64,000 bases of DNA from an uncultured Lachnospiraceae bacterium (GTDB taxonomy: Bacteria > Bacillota > Clostridia > Lachnospirales > Lachnospiraceae), in the NCBI GenBank assembly GCA_947594855.1, contig CANQEL010000010.1:1-64000 (forward strand), given 5' to 3'. Shown here in pieces: positions 17,472 to 25,913 of the stretch (positions are counted from its first letter, which is position 1; each line of letters begins with the position of its first letter). The translations under genes were made by a program, and so were the position numbers. Below the pieces are notes generated by a model. The model searched no databases. It was not told where the DNA came from and worked only from the letters and a program-made list of their open reading frames with translations.

Positions 17472-19691
17472 TCACTCATGATTAAATATTTCGTTCATCG
17501 CCGCAAGTACTGCGGATATTTCAAGGGGCTTGGAAAGATGCACATTCATGCCAGCCTGTCTGCTCTTTTCCTCGTCTTCGGCAAATGCATTGGCAGTCAT
17601 TGCAAATATGGGCACAACCCCGGCATCGGAACGTTTCATTGCACGTATCCTTTTAGTCGCTTCAAAACCGTCAAGCTTCGGCATCTGAACATCCATAAGG
17701 ATAAGGTCGTAATAGTTCACTTCGCTTTCAGAAAAAAGCGCAACTGCCTTTTGTCCGTCTTCAGCCTCGTCTATCGTCGCACCTGTGGCCGTTCCGAGAA
17801 GCTCAACGGCAATTTCACGGTTCAGCTCGTTATCCTCGGCAAGCAAAATATGTTTTCCTTCAAAATTGTAGGTTTTGTTTTCGACGCTCATTTTATTAAC
17901 GGATTTTTCAATTTTCCAGTCTATCATATGGGAATTTTCTGTAACGGTAAATGGCAGCTCAACTTCAAATTCTGAACCTTTGCCATATTCGCTGTGTACT
18001 GTAACACAACCGCCCATAAGCTCTGAAAATCTGCGGACAATCGACAATCCAAGACCTGTTCCGCCAAATTTATGAGTTATTTCAGCATTTTCCTGTTCAA
18101 ATGCCTCAAATATCTTTTCAAGATTTTCCTCTTTTATGCCGATACCTGTATCTTTGACTGAAAAACGTAACAGAATGAGATTTTCCTCATGTTTCAGTTC
18201 GCTGACGCCCAAAACAATCCTGCCGCCTTTCGGAGTGAACTTGAACGCATTAGAGAGAAGATTTGTGAGTATCTGATTGAGGCGCAGTGAATCGCCCTCG
18301 ATAAATTCATCAATACTGCCAAATAGCGAAATTTTGAAGTCAATTTCCTTTTCTTCTGCCTGTATACTGTAGATACTTTCGATATTCTCAAGAAAGAGCC
18401 TCAAGTTGAAAAGCTCGTTTTTGAGCTGTATTTTTCCGCTTTCAATCTTTGACATATCCAGTACATCGTTGATAAGCAGCATCAGATGTTTAGACGAGAG
18501 TGATACCTTTTTCAGGCAGTCATCCACCTTTTGGGAATTGTCCGTATTCTGACGGGCAATCTCAGTCATACCGATAATACCATTCATAGGCGTGCGTATT
18601 TCATGGCTCATACGGCTTAGAAATTCGCTTTTTGCAAGACTTGCCTGTTCGGCAGCTTTCTGTGCCTTTTCAGCTGATTTACGGGCAGCCTCAAGCTGTT
18701 TTGAATGGGCTCTCAGATTCATGAGATAAATGAAAAAAATTATCAATATCAATAACATCACGGAAGCCATCATGGTAATCGCATTCCTGTTGAGACTGCT
18801 GCTCAGCTCTCCGGTCATTTCATCAACTATCTCATAAGGCACTTCCATAAGCATATACCATTCTGTGCCCTCTATAGGAGAATAATACATGCACATATGG
18901 GTTCCGTCAGCTTTGAATATCACCATGCCGGAATTGCCGTTTCTGAAATCATTTTCTATCTGTTCAATAGAAAAGCCCTTATCAAATTCGGCATATTCCC
19001 TGAATTTGGAAATTATATTGCTGCCCTGCGGAAGATTGGAAAAAAATGTGTTATAAACGATAAAGCTTCCATCTCTGGTAACGATGCTCGCATTGGTCTG
19101 TCCGTCATAACTGCTCAGAAACAGGTGCTGTCCAATTGAATCCGCTGTAAAACCTGCAATAATCGCAATCATATCCGAATCGCCAAAATGTATCGGCGAT
19201 ATCTGCGTGCCAAGAACGATCATATTGTTATCTGAAAAAGTCTCGTTATAGGAGATAAGTTCATCCTCACCATTTAGCAATTTAGCAAGGAAACTGAGTT
19301 TAGATGCTGCGGGGTGCTTCCCGTCTCTGCTGTAATAGAAACCGTCTTTGTCAACAAACGCCATAAATTCAAAGTCATTATTCTGCTCGGCATCAGCTAC
19401 GAACCTTTCCATCGCTTCTATGCTTGCCATATCCTCATCATTGACGCTTTCTGCCACGGCCTTTAGTCCGCTGTACCTCATGGAAAGCCCGGATTTGAAG
19501 TTAGCCTGCGTCAGATTCGTCATCTCTCGCAGATACATGGTGTTCATATTTTTCGTAAAACCGGATGTTATCACCGCTGCGGCGGAGATAAGCCAGCTCA
19601 CCAACAGGCATACAAGTGCAATTGCCAGAATCAGCACAACATAAAACCGCCGGTGTGAAATCCTTTTTCCATGACTTTCACTCATTTTCAT
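17472..19691 (-). CDS. dCache hybrid sensor histidine kinase
   Basis: A 739-residue membrane kinase: helix at about 16-44, extracellular double-Cache domain (about 45-300), second helix (about 303-325), a short coiled coil, HisKA with the acceptor His in MSHEIRTPMNG (H363), HATPase_c (KDTGIGI, GTGLGLSIV), and a C-terminal receiver with HILLAEDNELNREIA and the acceptor Asp in LILMDVQMPKLDG. No DNA-binding output domain is present. It overlaps the 3' end of the upstream lipoprotein gene by 14 bases, so the two are translationally coupled and the lipoprotein is the likely ligand-presenting partner. The start is preceded by a weak ribosome-binding site within the upstream gene. Confidence 0.92.
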   Translation of the reverse strand: MKMSESHGKRISHRRFYVVLILAIALVCLLVSWLISAAAVITSGFTKNMNTMYLREMTNLTQANFKSGLSMRYSGLKAVAESVNDEDMASIEAMERFVADAEQNNDFEFMAFVDKDGFYYSRDGKHPAASKLSFLAKLLNGEDELISYNETFSDNNMIVLGTQISPIHFGDSDMIAIIAGFTADSIGQHLFLSSYDGQTNASIVTRDGSFIVYNTFFSNLPQGSNIISKFREYAEFDKGFSIEQIENDFRNGNSGMVIFKADGTHMCMYYSPIEGTEWYMLMEVPYEIVDEMTGELSSSLNRNAITMMASVMLLILIIFFIYLMNLRAHSKQLEAARKSAEKAQKAAEQASLAKSEFLSRMSHEIRTPMNGIIGMTEIARQNTDNSQKVDDCLKKVSLSSKHLMLLINDVLDMSKIESGKIQLKNELFNLRLFLENIESIYSIQAEEKEIDFKISLFGSIDEFIEGDSLRLNQILTNLLSNAFKFTPKGGRIVLGVSELKHEENLILLRFSVKDTGIGIKEENLEKIFEAFEQENAEITHKFGGTGLGLSIVRRFSELMGGCVTVHSEYGKGSEFEVELPFTVTENSHMIDWKIEKSVNKMSVENKTYNFEGKHILLAEDNELNREIAVELLGTATGATIDEAEDGQKAVALFSESEVNYYDLILMDVQMPKLDGFEATKRIRAMKRSDAGVVPIFAMTANAFAEDEEKSRQAGMNVHLSKPLEISAVLAAMNEIFNHE

Positions 19692-21606
19692 TCACCGATG
19701 TAATCCTTCCTTCAATCTGCGATGCTATTTCTTCATCGTTATGACTGATGATATATTCTTCCAGTATGCTTTGAAAAGTATATTCCGTTTCACGAACCAG
19801 CTTCACGTTCTCAGCTTTTGGAATATCGCTGCTGTAAACATTGAGCATAGTGAAGCCATCGCCGTTGTTATCAACATATCCGCTGCTGCCCGCCATGTAA
19901 TCCGTCACTGCGATAGTATATACGGCATTTTCATCAAGAGGCGAGCCATCCGGTAAAGTCACATTGGCAAGCTGCGCCGGCACGTCTTCAGCCGGAGGAG
20001 TAAAAGAATACTTCAGACCCGAAACATTGAGGAATCTTCCGCCCGGTATCCCATCATCGCGCATCATGGCTGATAAACTGTTTGAAAGCATACTCCTTAT
20101 AACATCCGCATTTACTTCAAGAACTATTATATTGTCCTGATAGGGGCAGACATAATCCAAATCGTAGCTGTAAATATCGCCTTCATAGAGACTTCCTCTG
20201 ATAGAGCCTCCGTTTACCACGGCTATATCCGCACCGGTCATCTCTCTGACCGCATCAGATATCAAGTTTCCAATCTCAGTTTCCTTAAGGCGCACATTAT
20301 AGTTTTCAACGAGCATATCATGGTCGATTGTACCAATCAACGTAGCGCTTTGACTGTCGCCGCCTTTCATATATTCATCTACTTCAGCAAATGCATCTGC
20401 GATATCTGTCTGACCGTAGAGTACGGCATTGCAGCGGTTGCCGAAGTAGCGCATAAAATCATTGGGCATAGAGATATTATAGTTATAGTCGTTTTCAATA
20501 CAGTCTTTTATTCCCTCCGGAACAATATCAGAGAGCGTATTATAATCCACAAGATACGAATATGCCGCCCCGTTATCCATCATAAAAGCGTCCTGTCCTT
20601 CGGGAGTGGATAAAAGCTCAAATATTCTCCGGCAGGCATCCAGCTTATCTTCATTGCCTTTCTCCGTAAGCGTTTTATTGATACCAAGAAAAGCCGTCGG
20701 GGCTGAAACTGTCCATGCAGGATTGCCCTGACTGCTAAGCATCGGCAGCATATCAAATTCATAACTGCTGTTCTTCCTTATATCATCAAGCATAGTAACA
20801 TTATCAAACGTCACAAGCATTTCCCCGCTGCACATTTTTTCAAGAACAGGAGCCGAATTGGACGCAGCCGCGAAAGGAAGTGAATCCATGTATTCCTTTT
20901 CTATCATTTTCAATGGCAGGTCAAGGCACGTTTCAAGCGTACCGCTGAAAGAGGCTTTACCGTTTTTCATGTCATCCAGCCACTTGATGCCGTCAGACAA
21001 TCCGAAAAAGTCCGGTATCTTTGTTGCAATGACAAATGCAGCCGTAGTCGCAGGCGTGCCATTCACGGCAAAATCGAAACCGTTTTCGTCTGTGCCGATA
21101 TCAGCTTCTTTTGCTTTTTTCAGCATTTCAAGCAGTTCGTCCTGCGTCGTGGGAACAGACAAGCCGTTTTCACGCGCAAGCGTAACATTATAGATATACC
21201 CGTAATACTGCGCCGGCAACGGAATAAAAAGATTTCTTCCGTCTTTAGCAGTCTTGTGCATGATACCGGCCTGATATGCCGAAATATATTTATCTGCGCT
21301 AAGGTCTGCAAGATAATTCAGTAAATCTCCCGTTGCAAGGGCAGAAGCAACAATATCGCTGCCATGGCCGTTGCGCAGACGGCGTTCAACTTCGCCGTCA
21401 ATCGTTCCCTGTGCATTCTTTTCAATCTGAAAGTCAATATCAGTATATGTAGTTTCCACAAGTTTTTCCAATTTCGTAAGCTCGCCGGCATACAACATGG
21501 TAACGACTGTCTTATCTCCGTCTGATGTTTCAGTTTTTTGCGAAGAACAGCCGCTAAGGCAGAGCACGGCTATAATCAGATAAAGCGTCTTTTTTATATT
21601 CATCAT
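19678..21606 (-). CDS. lipoprotein fusing an ABC-type solute-binding domain to a 5'-nucleotidase C-terminal domain
   Basis: A 642-residue protein with a lipobox (VLCLSGC, lipidated Cys at residue 20). Residues about 30-425 resemble an ABC extracellular solute-binding protein (family 1): GSDIVASALATGDLLNYLAD, IPLPAQYYGYIYN, and AFLGINKTLTEKGNEDKLDA followed by FELLSTPEGQDAFM. From about 428 the protein changes into a 5_nucleotid_C domain: ETEIGNLISDAVREMTGAD, VVNGGSIRG, YDLDYVCPYQDNIIVLE and SGYVDNNGDGFTML. The metallophosphatase domain that normally precedes this domain is absent, so it probably binds rather than cleaves a nucleotide-like ligand. There is no permease next to it; instead it overlaps a dCache sensor kinase by 14 bases. 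ATG at 21606 or the adjacent ATG at 21603. Confidence 0.85.
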   Translation of the reverse strand: MMNIKKTLYLIIAVLCLSGCSSQKTETSDGDKTVVTMLYAGELTKLEKLVETTYTDIDFQIEKNAQGTIDGEVERRLRNGHGSDIVASALATGDLLNYLADLSADKYISAYQAGIMHKTAKDGRNLFIPLPAQYYGYIYNVTLARENGLSVPTTQDELLEMLKKAKEADIGTDENGFDFAVNGTPATTAAFVIATKIPDFFGLSDGIKWLDDMKNGKASFSGTLETCLDLPLKMIEKEYMDSLPFAAASNSAPVLEKMCSGEMLVTFDNVTMLDDIRKNSSYEFDMLPMLSSQGNPAWTVSAPTAFLGINKTLTEKGNEDKLDACRRIFELLSTPEGQDAFMMDNGAAYSYLVDYNTLSDIVPEGIKDCIENDYNYNISMPNDFMRYFGNRCNAVLYGQTDIADAFAEVDEYMKGGDSQSATLIGTIDHDMLVENYNVRLKETEIGNLISDAVREMTGADIAVVNGGSIRGSLYEGDIYSYDLDYVCPYQDNIIVLEVNADVIRSMLSNSLSAMMRDDGIPGGRFLNVSGLKYSFTPPAEDVPAQLANVTLPDGSPLDENAVYTIAVTDYMAGSSGYVDNNGDGFTMLNVYSSDIPKAENVKLVRETEYTFQSILEEYIISHNDEEIASQIEGRITSVNENE

Positions 21607-21667
21607 ATCACCAATTAGTATTGTACAATATTTCTCTTACTTTATCAATCCAGAAGAAATTGCCCAC

Positions 21668-21696
21668 TTGAATTTTGTGTGGATTTAGATTATAAT
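21668..21696 (+). promoter_or_regulatory. promoter of the MATE gene (21828)
   Basis: TTGAAT (21668-21673), 17-base spacer, TATAAT (21691-21696). Transcription would start near 21703, immediately before the leader hairpin. Confidence 0.75.
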
Positions 21697-21706
21697 AAAA
21701 CAACAA

Positions 21707-21796
21707 CGTGTGGCGTTTCAACTGCGTAAATCCGGTTGGAACCACACGTTTATTTTATGTTGTGAAAAGGTGAAAAAACCGGTTGAAACCGCACAC
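21707..21796 (+). promoter_or_regulatory. mRNA leader with alternative hairpins, probable attenuator
   Basis: The 5' arm CGTGTG-GC-GTTTCAAC (21707-21722) pairs with GTTGGAAC-CACACG (21735-21748), giving a 14-pair stem with one wobble and a GC bulge, followed by TTTATTTTATG: an intrinsic-terminator shape at the very start of the mRNA. A second copy of the 3' arm, GTTGAAAC-CGCACAC (21782-21796), can pair with the same 5' arm. The two 3' arms are direct repeats preceded by CCG. Such mutually exclusive pairing is typical of attenuators; alternatively the three related motifs are operators. A frame starting at GTG 21710 runs through the whole leader and overlaps the MATE start. Confidence 0.65.
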
Positions 21797-21827
21797 TATA
21801 CTATTATTTTGAAAGGATATGATTCCC

Positions 21828-23237
21828 ATGGAAGAAAAAACAAATCAGTTTCTTGGAGAAGAGCATATAAGCAAGCTGATGCAAAAATATGCGCTCCCCT
21901 GCATTATCTCGCTTTTGGTAGGCGCTCTTTATAATATTGTTGACCAGATTTTTATTGCAAACGCTTCTTATCTTGGTTCCTATGGAAATGCGGCAAATAC
22001 GGTTGTTTTTCCGCTGACGGTTATTGCGCTTGCGATTGCCGTCATGATTGGAGATGGCTGCTGCGCATTTGTGAGTCTCTGTCTCGGCAGGAAACAGCCG
22101 GATATTGCAAAAAAAAGCGTTGGCAATTCAGTCGTCATGGTAATTGCCTGTGGTCTGGTACTTTGTGCAATTTATCTTATTTTCAGCAATCAGATTATTG
22201 CTATGTTCGGCGGAACCGTAAACGAGGAGACCCTCCGGAACTCAAAGGAGTATTTCTTTTACATCACGCTTGGAATACCGTTCTATATGTTCGGGCAGGC
22301 GCTTAATCCTATTATCAGGGCAGACGGAAGTCCGCGTTTCGCAATGGCGTCTACGCTGGCCGGTGCTGTTATTAATATCATTTTTGATCCGATTTTTATC
22401 TTTACTTTTCGTTGGGGCATGATGGGTGCCGCCGCAGCTACCGTTCTTGGGCAGATTGTAACTGCTGCTCTTGCAATCTGGTACATTATGCATATGAAAC
22501 TGGTGAAACCTGCAAATTCAGACTTTAAAATGGATTCTGGTATTTGCCGGAAAACACTTATACTTGGAGTAACCAGCTTCCTGTCACAGATTTCTCTGGT
22601 CGCCGCGATGGCTGCAATCAATAATATGATTCGGAAATATGGCGCTCTTGACCCGATTTTCGGGCGAAAGCAATATGCGCAGATTCCGATGGCAGTGGTC
22701 GGTATTGTCATGAAATTCTTTCAGATCGTCATTTCCATCGTTGTCGGCATGGCCGCCGGTTGTATTCCCATTGTTGGTTTTAATATGGGCGCCGGAAAAG
22801 GAAAACGTGTCAGGGAACTTTTTACCAAGCTGCTGATTGCAGAGGCGACAGTCGGCGCCTTAGCGCTTATTATTGTTGAACTGCTTCCACAACAGCTGAT
22901 TAATATCTTTGGTGCGGCAAATGAAAATGCCTGCTATACAGATTTTGCAATCAGGGCATTCCGCATTTATCTGTGTATGATTATATTTGCCTGTGTGAAT
23001 AAAGCCTGCTTTATTTTCCTACAGGCAATGGGGAAAGCGGTATCTTCCACAGTTTTGTCAATGATCCGTGAAATCGTTTTTGGCGTTGGGTTTGCTCTTT
23101 TACTGCCCGCCTTTTTCGGACTTGACGGTGTTCTTTATTCCATGCCGCTTTCCGATATTCTGACTTTTATCATTGCTGTTTATTTGATTACAGGAACTTA
23201 TAAAGAATTGAATAAAAAGACGCCTGAAAGTGCTTAA
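21828..23237 (+). CDS. MATE family efflux transporter
   Basis: About 469 residues, 12 predicted helices, with MATE hallmarks: LLVGALYNIVDQIFIAN near the N-terminus, IIRADGSPRFAMAST in the first half and PIVGFNMGAGKG in the second. It resembles the MepA-like group of multidrug MATE transporters. The start is set at ATG 21828 (MEEKTNQFLGEEHI), which has GAAAGGA about 10 bases upstream; an ATG at 21819 lies only two bases after that motif. Expression is probably controlled by the hairpin leader. Its stop is immediately adjacent to the stop of the convergent DUF2798 gene, with no room for a separate terminator. Confidence 0.92.
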   Translation: MEEKTNQFLGEEHISKLMQKYALPCIISLLVGALYNIVDQIFIANASYLGSYGNAANTVVFPLTVIALAIAVMIGDGCCAFVSLCLGRKQPDIAKKSVGNSVVMVIACGLVLCAIYLIFSNQIIAMFGGTVNEETLRNSKEYFFYITLGIPFYMFGQALNPIIRADGSPRFAMASTLAGAVINIIFDPIFIFTFRWGMMGAAAATVLGQIVTAALAIWYIMHMKLVKPANSDFKMDSGICRKTLILGVTSFLSQISLVAAMAAINNMIRKYGALDPIFGRKQYAQIPMAVVGIVMKFFQIVISIVVGMAAGCIPIVGFNMGAGKGKRVRELFTKLLIAEATVGALALIIVELLPQQLINIFGAANENACYTDFAIRAFRIYLCMIIFACVNKACFIFLQAMGKAVSSTVLSMIREIVFGVGFALLLPAFFGLDGVLYSMPLSDILTFIIAVYLITGTYKELNKKTPESA

Positions 23238-23939
23238 TTATTTTGAAGCAATCTTATGTACGTCTTCCTCAAGCGCTTTTCTGCGGCGGTGTTCATGCGC
23301 TATCTCTTCCTGCATTTCATCAATACGTCTGAAAATAGCAAGAATTACTTCCTGCTCGTTTTCAGGCTGTAAGCCGCCATCCTCCTGTTTTCTCTTACTG
23401 ATATCCTTTCTGAAAAGCGTTTTGAAAATAACTCTCACGGCAGGCTGTATGAAAAACAACTGCGTGAAAAATGCAAACGGGAAATTAAAACATACCAGTT
23501 TAAGCCAGTTTGCAAACAGGGTAACAAGATTAAAACCCATATGGTACGGATAATAAAGAAAGGCGGCAATAAAACTCATCGCAGGGCACATAATACCGAC
23601 TGTCGCGCATATAATCGCCGTTTCAAATATCATCGGATGGTTTTTTGCAGGATTAAATATTCTGCTTGCCAGTTTAAATGAAGCAGGACTTCCAACAAGA
23701 TTTTCCAGCAAATATGCGAAGCAGAATTCAATAAGGATACACTCCCAAACAGGCAGATATGTTCCGCACATATAAACTCCTCCCTGCTTTTTTAGCGCCG
23801 CTATAACTCCTGTTGTCTGATTAAGTTCCATAAGTGCGCTGCCGTTCACTACATACAGACTGTAAAATACGTAAGCGTGTACCGTTATCACAACCGTGAT
23901 AAATGCAAACATCATTCTTTGAAATTGATTTCTTGGCAT
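23238..23939 (-). CDS. DUF2798 domain-containing membrane protein
   Basis: A 233-residue protein starting MPRNQFQRMMFAFITVVITV. Four hydrophobic segments form two repeats of the DUF2798 type (a long helix, a loop with a Pro/Ala-rich turn, and a second helix: SFIAAFLYYPYHMGFNLV; CFNFPFAFFTQLFFIQPAVR), followed by a basic, coiled-coil-prone cytoplasmic tail. The family has no known function. The start at 23939 follows GAGGAGAAA; an in-frame ATG at 23969 has no ribosome-binding site. Its stop abuts that of the convergent MATE gene. Confidence 0.7.
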   Translation of the reverse strand: MPRNQFQRMMFAFITVVITVHAYVFYSLYVVNGSALMELNQTTGVIAALKKQGGVYMCGTYLPVWECILIEFCFAYLLENLVGSPASFKLASRIFNPAKNHPMIFETAIICATVGIMCPAMSFIAAFLYYPYHMGFNLVTLFANWLKLVCFNFPFAFFTQLFFIQPAVRVIFKTLFRKDISKRKQEDGGLQPENEQEVILAIFRRIDEMQEEIAHEHRRRKALEEDVHKIASK

Positions 23940-24168
23940 AATAAATTTTCTCCTCTTTTTTAGCCGCAAAAAAACACATGCAAAAACCTGCCGCCGTAAA
24001 ACATACTCTGTAATCAGATTTACGTGCCAAGCACTACATGTGTCATTATGCGAAATATTTAATTTTTTTTACATTTAGCAGGATATCATATTTTATTACT
24101 TAAAATCAAGTTTTTTTATCTGTATTGTTCCAGTCCATTATAATTAAAGTTCTCTCTATGCACTACGA

Positions 24169-24483
24169 CTAATATATTTTATTCTCATAATCCTGCAGCT
24201 CATGAAAAATATTATCCACAAATACCACCTGATTCACAATGCGATATAGCATAAAATATCTGTGATTTAAAAAGTTAATGCGGCGATATTCTAACTGATG
24301 CAATTTGGGATTATCACACAGTTTCAAACTTCCTGCTACATGCTTCAGGCTTTCGATTGTTGCATCGTAATCATTTAATACATTTTCTGCTGCCTGTATA
24401 TTCTTTTTCTCATCAATCAGGTATTTAATAAAATTCTCCAGACTCTCTTCTGCGTCCTTGGTAACTACCACTTTATAAGCCAT
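24169..24483 (-). CDS. RelE/ParE family toxin
   Basis: A 104-residue protein with the compact RelE/ParE fold pattern: MAYKVVVTKDAEESLENFI, a helical hairpin, then YRRINFLNHRYFMLYRI and VVFVDNIFHELQDYE. RelE-type toxins cleave mRNA at the ribosome and ParE-type toxins poison gyrase; which applies is not visible. It overlaps the antitoxin gene by 11 bases, the usual arrangement of a type II toxin-antitoxin operon. The catalytic residues of RelE cannot be assigned with certainty. Confidence 0.88.
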   Translation of the reverse strand: MAYKVVVTKDAEESLENFIKYLIDEKKNIQAAENVLNDYDATIESLKHVAGSLKLCDNPKLHQLEYRRINFLNHRYFMLYRIVNQVVFVDNIFHELQDYENKIY

Positions 24484-24766
24484 ATTGCTCCCTCATATCA
24501 CGAGAAACTTCTTTCGCTTCTTTATACATTCCCTGTGCCGCGTGCTCACGGGATTGTTCCAGTCTGTCTAATATTTCCTGTTCTGTTAATGCTTCATATG
24601 GATTTGTATTTGCTCTTTTTATTTCAAACGGGAATCCATTTACCGCCAAAGCACGGGTTAGAAACATACGAATTGCAGTTGTAGTATCTGTTCCCAAGTC
24701 TCTAAATAAAGCATCTGACTTTATTTTTAAATCATCATCTACTCTAACTTGAATCGTACTTGCCAT
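24473..24766 (-). CDS. RelB/DinJ family antitoxin
   Basis: A 97-residue protein with an N-terminal ribbon-helix-helix DNA-binding domain (ASTIQVRVDDDLKIKSDALF, then GTDTTTAIRMFLTRAL) typical of RelB/DinJ and a charged C-terminal segment that would wrap the toxin. AGGAGG lies 7-8 bases before the ATG. It heads the toxin-antitoxin operon and probably represses it together with the toxin through the palindrome at 24802-24817. Confidence 0.92.
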   Translation of the reverse strand: MASTIQVRVDDDLKIKSDALFRDLGTDTTTAIRMFLTRALAVNGFPFEIKRANTNPYEALTEQEILDRLEQSREHAAQGMYKEAKEVSRDMREQYGL

Positions 24767-24801
24767 TTACGCAACCTCCTATATATACTTAAACTCGTTT
24801 A

Positions 24802-24837
24802 TGCTATAAAGATAGCAAAAAATCAATGCTAAGTCAA
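24802..24837 (-). promoter_or_regulatory. toxin-antitoxin promoter with operator palindrome
   Basis: On the minus strand TTGACT (24832-24837), 17-base spacer, TATCTT (24809-24814). The palindrome TGCTAT-CTTT-ATAGCA (24802-24817) covers the -10 box, where the ribbon-helix-helix antitoxin would be expected to bind for autorepression. The binding is inferred. Confidence 0.75.
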
Positions 24838-24935
24838 TGCATTTGTAATGACTTGGCATGTTGAATTTGTAAGAATAGCCATATCAAAATCGTATTCTAT
24901 CGTTTATAAGTGACATCACCTGAACAAGTAACCCT

Positions 24936-25370
24936 TTATAAAAGCAATAACTCAATTTCACTATCGCTAAACGCACCAGATTTCTTTAATAATTTCTTAA
25001 AGCATGCTTTTATTGTCTCTTTAGCCACACAATGTTTTGCTTCATTCAGATATATAAGACCTGTCACTATATCCAACTGCTTTACTATATCTTCTTTTGT
25101 TAAACTCTCATAATAATCTGCATTTACTTGTTTAAGCTGTACACCATTAGCCATAGTAAAAATTTCTTTATATTTATGTATGTACTCTTGTAATGTTAAC
25201 CACATAGTCTGCTTATCCCCTGTTTGAACGGCTTCCCTGGCCTTACGAGATATGATCTTAGAGCGTGTGGCAATCTCGTGTGTCTTTTCAACAGCTCTGA
25301 CTATATTTTTGCAGTATATAAACACTTTTTCTTCATCTGTATAAGTCAAATTTTGTGCATACTCTTCCAT
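24936..25370 (-). CDS. hypothetical protein (144 aa)
   Basis: A soluble, mostly alpha-helical, lysine- and glutamate-rich protein that I do not recognise. GGGAGAA is placed about 5 bases before the ATG, and codon composition looks coding throughout. It lies in the accessory zone between the toxin-antitoxin operon and the NUDIX remnant, on the same strand. No membrane segment, Cys pair or catalytic motif is visible. It ends in SDSEIELLLL, an unusually hydrophobic tail. Confidence 0.7.
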   Translation of the reverse strand: MEEYAQNLTYTDEEKVFIYCKNIVRAVEKTHEIATRSKIISRKAREAVQTGDKQTMWLTLQEYIHKYKEIFTMANGVQLKQVNADYYESLTKEDIVKQLDIVTGLIYLNEAKHCVAKETIKACFKKLLKKSGAFSDSEIELLLL

Positions 25371-25585
25371 GCTTTATTCTCCCATTATATTATTTATCTC
25401 TAAATGACTCATTTAAGACTATCTCTATCAACAATCGTTAACACTTGCCATGACCTTCGAAGATTAACTGGCCTCACAAAGAACCTTCAACTCTTCAATT
25501 AGGAATTGCATTCAAATTTTAAGTTTCTATGACCAAAATCACACATCGCAGCTCTGCTTCAGTCCGGCTTCCACAATCACATTAG

Positions 25586-25840
25586 TCACACAGAAAAATC
25601 AAGACTATCACTGATAAAATCTATTTTTTCTACATTTTGCTTAAAAGTACTGAAACGTTGTTTTCCATCAAATTCAAGCATATCTGTAAATGCCTTTTTT
25701 ATATATGGGTCTGTTATTTTTTCTTTTGCTTCATCAGGTAAAAACCAGTCCACTTCTATACTTTCCTCTGAAACAGTTTCCTTACCACCTTCATATCTAC
25801 AAATAAAAGTCAAGTTAACTGTTGGTGGCAATAACACCAC
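25586..25840 (-). pseudogene. C-terminal remnant of a NUDIX hydrolase
   Basis: The frame (84 codons from GTG) reads NLTFICRYEGGKETVSEESI then EVDWFLPDEAKEKITDPYIK and a helical tail. This corresponds to the C-terminal half of NUDIX hydrolases, where a strand precedes SEE-x-I-E-x-x-WF-x-x-x-E-A. The NUDIX box itself (GX5EX7REUXEEXGU) is absent and no N-terminal half is found upstream, where a terminator hairpin is met after 12 bases. It is therefore a truncated, probably dead gene. Confidence 0.7.
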
Positions 25841-25851
25841 CGGGTGTTACT

Positions 25852-25889
25852 AAAATAATCCGCCCCGAAAATCCGGAACGGATTATTTT
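25852..25889 (-). terminator. terminator of the esterase gene (25914)
   Basis: AAAATAATCCG and CGGATTATTTT form an 11-bp stem 25 bases past the stop of the esterase gene; the T-rich end of the stem serves as U-tract on the minus strand. Confidence 0.8.
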
Positions 25890-25913
25890 AAAAATTATTT
25901 GATTGTGTTTTTT

